From assembly GCA_017860335.1 (NCBI GenBank), contig JAFNAU010000167.1, forward strand, positions 1-5,688: a stretch of DNA of 5,688 nucleotides, in the 5' to 3' direction. The stretch's first letter is position 1; every line of letters starts with the position of its first letter. This document shows, piece after piece, positions 1-5,688 of this stretch. This stretch comes from Bacteroidota bacterium (GTDB taxonomy: Bacteria; Bacteroidota; Bacteroidia; Bacteroidales; Paludibacteraceae). The notes under the pieces are model-generated. The model was not told the origin of the DNA. It saw only the letters and a list, made by a program, of their open reading frames with translations, and made no database searches. The position numbers were made by a program, and so were the translations under genes.

Positions 1-1323
1 TGGGACGAATTTATCAAACCTGAATTTCATTTTGGCGATGATATTTACGGTTTCATAACCGGATTTTTTTCTCTTTTTTATGCTGCATGTTACTTGTTTG
101 CCGGACGTTTTGTCGATTGGATTGGTACAAAGAAAGGCTTCCTGTGGGCTATCGGCGTATGGTCTTTGGGTGCTTGTTTGCATGCAGTTTGTGGAATTGC
201 AACAGAAAGCATAGTTGGATTGGCAGACAAATCGGCACTGCTTAACGCTACCGGCGACACTGCGGTTGTAATTTCAACCGTGGCTATGTGGGCTTTCATT
301 GTGGCACGTAGTTTTCTTGCATTGGGTGAATCTGGTAATTTTCCGTCAGCCATTAAAACTACTGCGGAATATTTTCCCAAAAAAGACCGCGCGTTTGCCA
401 CTTCAATCTGGAATTCAGGTGCGTCAGTAGGCGCATTGGCATCTCCACTCGCCATTCCACCTTTAGCAAAAGCATTTGGATGGGAAATGGCATTTATTAT
501 AATTGGTGCTTTGGGCTTTATCTGGATGGGCTTTTGGGTTTTCTTTTATGAAAAACCCGAAAAAAACAAACGTGTAAACGCAGCCGAACTCGAATATATT
601 GATCAGGATAAATACGAGCAAGATGCTGCAAAAGCTGATAAAATTGAAAAAATACCTTTCCTCAAATGTTTTACATTTAAGCAGACGTGGTCGTTTGCTT
701 TTGGAAAATTTATGACCGATGGTGTATGGTGGTTCTATTTGTTTTGGATGCCACTTTACATTAAAGCTCAATTTGATATTAAAACTACAGACCCTACAGG
801 GCAATTATTGATTTTTACAATGTACGCGATAATTACCGTATTATCAATTTACGGAGGAAAATTACCGACTATCTTTATTAACCGAAGCAAACAAAATCCT
901 TATGCTGCCCGAATGAAAGCTATGTTGATTTTTGCTTTTATACCTCTGCTCGTACTTATTGCCCAACCTCTTGGAACATATTCATATTGGTTTCCAGTAA
1001 TAATCATAGCTTTAGCTGGTTCAGCTCATCAGTCGTGGAGTGCTAACCTGTTTTCCACTATCGGTGATATGTTCCCCAAAGGCGCAATAGCATCAATCAC
1101 TGGAATAGGTGGTATGGCAGGTGGATTGGGTTCATTTTTTCTGCAAACTTCAGCTGGTAAGCTTTTTATCTATGCAGAAAAAAGTAATCTGGAATTTCTT
1201 GGCTTTGAAGGAAAACCAGCCGGATACTTTATTATGTTCTGCTTTTGTGCGGTGGCTTATTTAATTGGTTGGATAGTTATGAAATCGCTCGTTCCGAAAT
1301 ATAAACCGATAACTGATTTATAA
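1..1323 (+). CDS. MFS transporter, hexuronate (ExuT-like) type, 5'-truncated by window edge
   Basis: This is an inner-membrane major facilitator that probably imports a hexuronate or related sugar acid by cation symport (anion:cation symporter branch, which includes ExuT). Frame 1 is open from base 1, giving 440 visible residues ending at TAA 1321-1323. The true start lies upstream, and about 30-50 residues, including TM1, are probably missing. Visible features are the MFS loop 2-3 motif at residues 35-45 (GRFVDWIGTKK), the GESGNFPSAIK segment after a membrane helix (about residues 109-119), a hydrophilic central loop at about residues 184-220 separating the two six-helix halves, and repeated hydrophobic helices to the C-terminus. 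It sits 44 bp before the preferred kduI start on the same strand, so co-transcription is likely. That context favours a uronate or deoxy-keto-uronate substrate, but the sequence does not prove the substrate. The family call is firm; substrate specificity is inferred. Confidence 0.85.
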   Translation, partial: WDEFIKPEFHFGDDIYGFITGFFSLFYAACYLFAGRFVDWIGTKKGFLWAIGVWSLGACLHAVCGIATESIVGLADKSALLNATGDTAVVISTVAMWAFIVARSFLALGESGNFPSAIKTTAEYFPKKDRAFATSIWNSGASVGALASPLAIPPLAKAFGWEMAFIIIGALGFIWMGFWVFFYEKPEKNKRVNAAELEYIDQDKYEQDAAKADKIEKIPFLKCFTFKQTWSFAFGKFMTDGVWWFYLFWMPLYIKAQFDIKTTDPTGQLLIFTMYAIITVLSIYGGKLPTIFINRSKQNPYAARMKAMLIFAFIPLLVLIAQPLGTYSYWFPVIIIALAGSAHQSWSANLFSTIGDMFPKGAIASITGIGGMAGGLGSFFLQTSAGKLFIYAEKSNLEFLGFEGKPAGYFIMFCFCAVAYLIGWIVMKSLVPKYKPITDL

Positions 1324-1367
1324 TCAATACAATCGGGAAAGTATATAGAATGGTTAATAAAAAAAAG

Positions 1368-2210
1368 ATGAAAACAAATTATGAGTTAAGATACGCAGCA
1401 CATCCTGAGGATGCAAAGCAATACACCACAGCACGACTGCGTAAAGATTTTTTGATTGAAAAAGTATTTTCATCAGACGAAGTAAATATGGTTTATTCCA
1501 TGTACGACCGTATGGTAGTAGGTGGTGCAATGCCCGTCAATGAAAGCCTGAAACTTGAAGCAATCGACCCGCTGAAACAACCGGTGTTTTTAATGAGCCG
1601 GGAACTTGGAATTTATAATGTCGGTGGAAGTGGTTTGGTTAAAGTGGGTGATGAAATTTTTGAACTGGATTACAAGGAAGCGCTTTATCTGGGTTCGGGC
1701 AATCGGGAAGTATATTTTGAAAGTTTAGATGCAGCTAATCCGGCTAAATTTTATTTCAATTCAGCTACTGCTCACCGAAGTTACCCCGATAAAAAGGTTA
1801 CCAAAGCCGACGCTGTTACCATGGAACTTGGTTCACTTGAAACGGCTAATCATCGTGTGATAAATAAAATGCTTGTCAATCAGGTGCTGCCCACCTGTCA
1901 ATTACAAATGGGAATGACCGAACTTGCTCCGGGAAGTGTTTGGAATACTATGCCTGCGCATGTGCACTCACGCCGAATGGAAGCATATTTCTATTTTGAG
2001 GTGCCCGAAGATCAGTCTGTGTGTCACTTTATGGGCGAACCCGACGAAACGCGTCATATCTGGATGCAGAATGATCAGGCTGTGCTTTCTCCCGAATGGT
2101 CTATTCACTCAGCTGCTGCTACATACAATTACACCTTTATCTGGGGAATGGCTGGTGAAAATCTAGATTACGGAGATCAGGATTTTTCTAAAATTACAGA
2201 ACTTAAATAA
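1368..2210 (+). CDS. kduI: 5-dehydro-4-deoxy-D-glucuronate isomerase (KduI)
   Basis: This cytoplasmic zinc enzyme converts 5-keto-4-deoxyuronate (DKI), formed from unsaturated uronates released by lyases and unsaturated glycuronidases, into 3-deoxy-D-glycero-2,5-hexodiulosonate (DKII). From the preferred ATG the product is 280 residues, close to the 278 of E. coli KduI. The cupin-like metal site is complete: H198 and H200 in PAHVHSRRME, E205, and H247 in SPEWSIHS. These match E. coli H196, H198, E203 and H245 with a constant offset of two. Other family signatures are MVYSMYDRMVVGG, PAKFYFNSATAH and TCQLQMGMTELAPGS. An in-frame ATG at 1350 would add six residues (MVNKKK). The 1368 start is preferred because Bacteroidetes homologues, as I recall them, begin MKTNYE, and an A-rich tract lies just upstream of it. 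The gene follows the transporter and is 14 bp ahead of kduD, so it is mid-operon. Confidence 0.95.
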   Translation: MKTNYELRYAAHPEDAKQYTTARLRKDFLIEKVFSSDEVNMVYSMYDRMVVGGAMPVNESLKLEAIDPLKQPVFLMSRELGIYNVGGSGLVKVGDEIFELDYKEALYLGSGNREVYFESLDAANPAKFYFNSATAHRSYPDKKVTKADAVTMELGSLETANHRVINKMLVNQVLPTCQLQMGMTELAPGSVWNTMPAHVHSRRMEAYFYFEVPEDQSVCHFMGEPDETRHIWMQNDQAVLSPEWSIHSAAATYNYTFIWGMAGENLDYGDQDFSKITELK

Positions 2211-2224
2211 AAAAAGAAAATATA

Positions 2225-3004
2225 ATGGTAAATTTTTCATTAGAAGGTAAGATTGCTCTGGTAACAGGTGCATCGTACGGAATTGGTTTCGCTCTGGCTT
2301 CTGCATTTGCCGAAGCCGGTGCAACTATTGTATTCAATGACATCAATCAGGAACTGGTAGATAAAGGACTTGCTGCATATCAGGAAGCTGGTATTAAAGC
2401 CCATGGTTATGTTTGTGATGTGACAAATGAAGATCAGGTTAACGCATTAGCTGCTCAGGTTGAAAAAGAAGTGGGAGTGGTTGATATCCTGGTCAATAAT
2501 GCAGGCATTATAAAACGAATTCCGGCAATTGAAATGACCGCAGCTGAATTTCGTCAGGTGATAGACATTGATTTGAATGGACCCTTTATTGTGTCAAAAG
2601 CATTTGCACCCGGCATGATAAAGAAAGGACATGGTAAAATAATCAATATTTGTTCGATGATGAGTGAACTCGGACGTGAAACAGTAAGCGCATACGCTGC
2701 TGCCAAGGGCGGTTTGAAGATGCTGACCAAAAATTTTGCATCGGAATGGGGTGAATTTAATATTCAATGTAACGGCCTTGGTCCGGGATATATCGAAACT
2801 CCTCAGACTGCACCCATCCGCGTGCCCGGTCATCCGTTCAATGAATTTATTATTGCTAAAACACCGGCTGCCAGATGGGGAAAAACCGAGGACCTGCAGG
2901 GACCAGCTGTTTTCCTGGCTTCAGATGCATCCAACTTTGTAAACGGACATATTCTGTACGTTGATGGCGGAATTCTGGCTTATATAGGTAAACAGCCAAA
3001 ATAA
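2225..3004 (+). CDS. kduD: SDR dehydrogenase, KduD / gluconate 5-dehydrogenase group
   Basis: This cytoplasmic oxidoreductase is expected to reduce the KduI product DKII to 2-keto-3-deoxygluconate, the step after kduI. The 259 residues form a classical short-chain dehydrogenase: TGASYGIG nucleotide-binding motif at 14-21, Asp39 at the end of the second beta strand (usual for NAD(H) preference), NNAG at 91-94, and a catalytic set Asn118, Ser144, Tyr157 and Lys161. The GPGYIETP segment follows the active site. The segment HPFNEFIIAKTPAARWG and the tail GGILAYIGKQP resemble proteins annotated as gluconate 5-dehydrogenase in Bacteroidetes more than E. coli KduD, which is shorter there. Position directly after kduI supports the KduD role, but 5-ketogluconate reduction cannot be excluded. 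ATG 2225 begins 14 bp after the kduI stop, behind an A-rich leader (2211-2220) and without a strong Shine-Dalgarno. It is the last gene before the terminator. Confidence 0.9.
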   Translation: MVNFSLEGKIALVTGASYGIGFALASAFAEAGATIVFNDINQELVDKGLAAYQEAGIKAHGYVCDVTNEDQVNALAAQVEKEVGVVDILVNNAGIIKRIPAIEMTAAEFRQVIDIDLNGPFIVSKAFAPGMIKKGHGKIINICSMMSELGRETVSAYAAAKGGLKMLTKNFASEWGEFNIQCNGLGPGYIETPQTAPIRVPGHPFNEFIIAKTPAARWGKTEDLQGPAVFLASDASNFVNGHILYVDGGILAYIGKQPK

Positions 3005-3029
3005 TGCTTATCAGATAAAAAAATTAATT

Positions 3030-3062
3030 AAAAAGGTCAGGAGTTTTCTCCCGACCTTTTTT
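3030..3062. terminator. Bidirectional intrinsic terminator between kduD and the convergent regulator
   Basis: A nine-base stem (3035-3043 with 3048-3056) closes a TTTT loop. It is flanked by five A on the left (3030-3034) and six T on the right (3057-3062), which can extend the stem and supply a U-tract in either direction. On the + strand there is one A-C mismatch at 3039/3052. On the - strand that position becomes a G-U pair, so the hairpin is fully paired for the regulator transcript. It lies 25 bp after the kduD stop and starts 2 bp beyond the regulator stop codon (TAA at 3067-3065), so it suits termination of both convergent units. Confidence 0.85.
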
Positions 3063-3064
3063 AG

Positions 3065-5107
3065 TTATTCCCGTCTACTTTTCCCGACACTTGTCTTGTA
3101 CTCCTGAGGTATCATACCGTATTTCGCCTTAAAACATTTGGCAAAATAGCGTGTGTCAGTTATCCCAACCCGAGATGCTACTTCTTTCACCATCAGTTCA
3201 CCGGTCTCGAGTAGCTGTGCGGCACGTTTCATTTTAATATCGCGCACAAATTCCAATGGAGACAGTCCGGTCAGACTTTTCAGTTTTTTGAAAAATACAG
3301 AGCGGCTCATGCCAACATACTGTCCCATTTCTTCAACGGAGAATTCGGAATTGTCTATATTGTTTTCAATCAAATCCATAATTTTCAGCATCATTTCGTC
3401 ATCGTGCGAAGCAATCATAATTGCTTTAGGCTGATACCCGTGAACTGTAACCGAATTATCACTTTCCGTATGAACATCCACAGTATGAAAAAGATTCTCG
3501 CGATAAATGCGCTGTAAATTTTTTCGCTGCTGCAATAAATTTGCAATTCTTGCTTTAAAATATGAAACGCTGAAGGGCTTGGTAATATAGTCATCCGCGC
3601 CGTATTGTAATCCTTCCAGCTTTGTTTCGATGGTGGTTTTTGCAGTGAGAAGCACCACGGGAATATGGCATGTCGTTTTTTCCTCGCGTAAAGCCTGTAA
3701 CAGTTCCACACCGTCCATGTTGGGCATCATGATGTCACTCACAATAAAGTCCGGCAAACTGGTCATAGCTGTTTTCAGTCCTGCTTCTCCGTCTTCGGCT
3801 TCGAGCACCTGATAGTCGGCTTCGAGAATGGTACGTACAAAGGAACGAAGATCAGCATCATCTTCTACAACGAGGATTGATTGTTTTTCGTTACGTCCGG
3901 GTGAATGGATTTCTGTTTCACAAACAGCTGTTTGAGGCTCCTGCTTTAATCCCGTTCCGGTTGTTTCATTGCTGGCTGCTATTATTTCCACATTTTTTCC
4001 AAAATGAGAGAATCCTTTCTGGAAACTAACAGTAAAGGTGCTTCCAATGCCTTCTTCACTTTCAAGACCAACTTTCGCGACATGTTTATCTGCAAGTTCC
4101 TTCACCATATTCAGTCCGATACCGGTACTTGGTTTTATTTTGTCGTCGTTGAAGGTTACAAACCGGGTAAAAAGTTTCTTTTGTTTTTCTTTCGATATGC
4201 CTACGCCTTCGTCTTTTATTGTCAAAATCAGATTTTTATCATCGTCTTTCAGGCTAACATCAATTGATTTGCCCGGAGAAGTGTACTTGAAGGCATTGGA
4301 TAATAAATTCATGACAATTTTTTCGGCAGCGTCGGGATCAATCCATACCATCGGACTTTTGGAATTATTCTGATAATTGAATTGAATTTGCTGATTAAGA
4401 GCTATTTCGGAGAAATTGTCACAAATCTTTGAAACTAAATCGTCCAGATCGGTTTCCTGAACTTTCAGGTTACTGAATTGCATTTTTCTTAAATCTAAAA
4501 TCTGGTTGACTAATCTCAGCAGTCGGTTCGAATTCTGTGATACGACATGAAGCTGATGTCTCATAAATTCGGGTGTTTTGCTGTCGTTGAGCATATAATC
4601 CACCGGGCCGGTAATCATGGTTAAAGGCGTACGAATCTCGTGAGAAATATCGGTGAAGAAGCGTAGTTTCATTTCCGACATTTTTTTCTCCAGTTCCACA
4701 TTCGCTTTCAGATGATAGAAGGAGAGTAGAATTCTGAAGAACAGAAACAATAATCCGAAGATAACGAGAATATATAAAATCCATGCAAATTTTGTTTGCC
4801 AGAACGATGGCATCACTTCGACAGGCAGAATTCGCTCATTATCAACCCAATCGCCATCGCTGTTGGTTGATTTTACGCGAAATATATATTTACCCCTTGG
4901 TATATTTGTGTAGAAGGCAATCCGTTGCTTCTGAACGTAGTTCCAGTCATCGTCGAAACCGTCAAGCTTGTAAGCGTAAAGTATATTTTCAGGATCGAGG
5001 TAATCCAGCGCAGCGTATTCGATGTTGAAAAATTTTTGTTTGTGAGTCAGCTTGAGTTTTTTTATGTCGTCAATGATGGACGATAGAGGTGACTTCTCGT
5101 CAAGAAA
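3065..5107 (-). CDS. Hybrid two-component regulator (HTCS), C-terminal part: Y_Y_Y, TM, kinase, receiver, AraC HTH; frame-broken
   Basis: This is the signalling half of an inner-membrane one-protein two-component system that senses glycan breakdown products in the periplasm and activates utilisation genes. The frame is open for 680 codons below the TAG at 5108-5110 (numbered from Phe at 5107). Domains are: periplasmic Y_Y_Y about 25-97 (FFNIEYAALDY, YKLDGFDDDWNYV, YTNIPRGKY); one membrane helix about 108-130; HisKA with phospho-acceptor His156 (ISHEIRTPL); HATPase with N-box Asn271 (NLLSNAFKYT), DEGVGIS at 299-305 and GIGL; receiver with acidic pair VEDD, phospho-acceptor Asp458 (VSDIMMPNMDG), Thr488 and Lys510 (TKPF); AraC-type HTH about 570-675. 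All key residues are present. It lacks its own signal peptide, and no ATG precedes 4813, so it is most simply the 3' part of the gene whose 5' part lies at 5100-5688. A product starting at GTG 4816 or ATG 4813 would lack the sensor. Confidence 0.88.
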   Translation of the reverse strand, partial: FLDEKSPLSSIIDDIKKLKLTHKQKFFNIEYAALDYLDPENILYAYKLDGFDDDWNYVQKQRIAFYTNIPRGKYIFRVKSTNSDGDWVDNERILPVEVMPSFWQTKFAWILYILVIFGLLFLFFRILLSFYHLKANVELEKKMSEMKLRFFTDISHEIRTPLTMITGPVDYMLNDSKTPEFMRHQLHVVSQNSNRLLRLVNQILDLRKMQFSNLKVQETDLDDLVSKICDNFSEIALNQQIQFNYQNNSKSPMVWIDPDAAEKIVMNLLSNAFKYTSPGKSIDVSLKDDDKNLILTIKDEGVGISKEKQKKLFTRFVTFNDDKIKPSTGIGLNMVKELADKHVAKVGLESEEGIGSTFTVSFQKGFSHFGKNVEIIAASNETTGTGLKQEPQTAVCETEIHSPGRNEKQSILVVEDDADLRSFVRTILEADYQVLEAEDGEAGLKTAMTSLPDFIVSDIMMPNMDGVELLQALREEKTTCHIPVVLLTAKTTIETKLEGLQYGADDYITKPFSVSYFKARIANLLQQRKNLQRIYRENLFHTVDVHTESDNSVTVHGYQPKAIMIASHDDEMMLKIMDLIENNIDNSEFSVEEMGQYVGMSRSVFFKKLKSLTGLSPLEFVRDIKMKRAAQLLETGELMVKEVASRVGITDTRYFAKCFKAKYGMIPQEYKTSVGKSRRE

Positions 5108-5111
5108 CTAT
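5099..5111 (-). other. Reading-frame break within the HTCS gene
   Basis: Reading leftward, the propeller frame ends in TGA at 5102-5100, and the Y_Y_Y/kinase frame begins just after TAG at 5110-5108, so the two open frames overlap by only a few bases. No frame through this point joins them. In the family as I recall it, the last propeller blade (here ending FSPRKI) is followed by roughly 20-25 residues with a pattern like PPxVxTDFxLFNKxV before the SPL motif (here DEKSPL). None of the three frames near the junction shows that segment. The likely event is a deletion of roughly 50-70 bp, not a multiple of three; the size is an estimate from memory of the family. A sequencing or assembly error is possible. 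Confidence 0.7.
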
Positions 5112-5688
5112 CTTTCGGGGTGAAAATGACAAATATCCGTCGGAATAACCAAAAATGATATCGTTATTTTTGAGTTTGCAGGTGCTGACTTCCGAAAAGT
5201 TGCTGTTAATCATCAGTTTGCGTATGTCCGAAAAAGTTTTGAAAACTTCTTTTTCAGGATCAAATTTTGTAAGACTGTTTTCGGTACTGATCCAGAGTTT
5301 GCCAAATTCATCTTCTTCCATAGCCAGTGTAACGTCCGAAGGCAATCCGTTAGTTCTGGTGTAGGATTTAAAAGTCAGCGGAAAACCCTGTTTGTCGAAT
5401 TGTGTTACTTTATTAATTCCTCCGCCGAAAGTGAAAAGATACATATCACCACTGCGTGTTATACAGATTCCATGTACATCGTTGTTGGTTATGCAGTTTT
5501 TACTGTCGGGCTCCACGGTGTATCGTTTGAAGCTGATGTTTTCGGGTGATGAAAAAACGGAGGAAAACATGATCATGCCACTGGTAGTACCCAGGCATAT
5601 ATTTCCTTGTCTGTTTTGTGTGACGAATCGCACTTGTGCTGACGTTTCGATGGGGTAATTCTTCAGATGATTACGGTGGTTGATAAAT
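5100..5688 (-). CDS. Hybrid two-component regulator (HTCS), N-terminal sensor part (propeller repeats); partial and frame-broken
   Basis: This is the periplasmic sensor part of the same regulator, entering the window from the right edge and read leftward to TGA at 5102-5100, 195 visible residues. It holds Reg_prop-like beta-propeller repeats at about residues 20-42 (QNRQGNICLGTTSGMIMFS), 72-96 (SGDMYLFTFGGGINKV), 119-143 (EDEFGKLWISTENSLTKFD) and 163-190 (NNDIIFGYSDGYLSFSP). The last of these is the usual final blade, which in HTCS proteins leads through a short linker into the Y_Y_Y domain. Here the chain stops at RKIVS, and the Y_Y_Y domain is found in a different frame just downstream. No start codon is called because the frame is open to the window edge; the signal peptide and most propeller blades must lie beyond it. 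The GTG at 5633 is internal to a repeat and not a credible start. Confidence 0.8.
   Translation of the reverse strand, partial: FINHRNHLKNYPIETSAQVRFVTQNRQGNICLGTTSGMIMFSSVFSSPENISFKRYTVEPDSKNCITNNDVHGICITRSGDMYLFTFGGGINKVTQFDKQGFPLTFKSYTRTNGLPSDVTLAMEEDEFGKLWISTENSLTKFDPEKEVFKTFSDIRKLMINSNFSEVSTCKLKNNDIIFGYSDGYLSFSPRKIVS

Noticed and set aside
90..804. Two - strand open frames of about 121 and 113 codons inside the transporter gene
   Set aside because: They are antisense to a well-supported MFS gene, have no recognisable domain or leader, and read as low-quality composition shadows.
1324..1367. Possible promoter between the transporter and kduI (AT-rich, TATAG-like bases)
   Set aside because: No convincing Bacteroidetes -33/-7 (TTTG / TAnnTTTG) pair is visible, and the 44-bp gap fits an operon leader.
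1924..2942. Short open frames in other frames and on the - strand within kduI and kduD
   Set aside because: They overlap strongly recognisable enzymes and show no family motif, so they are shadows of the real coding frames.
3153..4373. Several + strand open frames of 60-111 codons opposite the kinase/receiver/HTH part
   Set aside because: They are antisense to conserved HTCS domains; their hydrophobic, serine-rich translations come from reverse reading and not from a real gene.
3415..4784. Alternative - strand frames of about 98 and 104 codons inside the regulator
   Set aside because: They overlap the intact receiver and HisKA domains in a different frame and carry no motif. They do not indicate further frameshifts, because the main frame is continuous from 5107 to 3065.
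5100..5633. Reading the propeller fragment as a complete 177-residue gene starting at GTG 5633
   Set aside because: The frame stays open to the window edge and the GTG lies inside a propeller repeat, so this is a partial gene and not a small separate protein.

Overview
The window looks like a stretch of a Bacteroidota (probably Bacteroidales) chromosome carrying part of a polysaccharide-utilisation region for uronic-acid polymers. The evidence is the AT-leaning composition, the A-rich leaders without a strong Shine-Dalgarno, the Bacteroides-type KduI and KduD sequences, and above all a one-protein hybrid two-component regulator (HTCS), a regulator class typical of this phylum. The genus cannot be named from the sequence alone.

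Left half, + strand (1-3004): three closely spaced genes that look like one operon. They are an MFS transporter of the hexuronate (ExuT-like) type, cut at its N-terminus by the window edge, then kduI (5-keto-4-deoxyuronate isomerase), then kduD (SDR dehydrogenase of the KduD / gluconate 5-dehydrogenase group). Together they would import a uronate into the cytoplasm and turn the 5-keto-4-deoxyuronate released from unsaturated oligouronides into 2-keto-3-deoxygluconate (KDG). KDG kinase, KDPG aldolase, polysaccharide lyases, glycosidases and SusC/D are not in the window. A hairpin with flanking A and T tracts (about 3030-3062) ends this operon and also serves the convergent gene.

Right half, - strand (3065 to the window end): an HTCS regulator running convergently toward the operon. 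Its parts, N to C, are beta-propeller (Reg_prop-like) repeats, a Y_Y_Y domain, one membrane helix, HisKA, HATPase, receiver and AraC-type HTH. The reading frame is broken near 5100-5110. The propeller part ends at a TGA (5100-5102), while the Y_Y_Y-to-HTH part continues in another frame that is closed upstream by a TAG (5108-5110). Compared with the family as I know it, about 20 linker residues also seem to be missing at the break, which suggests a small out-of-frame deletion, either real or an assembly error. All recognisable catalytic and phospho-acceptor residues of the kinase, receiver and HTH part are intact.

I found no RNA gene, CRISPR array, insertion sequence or undescribed system. 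The broken regulator is the one observation that clearly deserves a second look.
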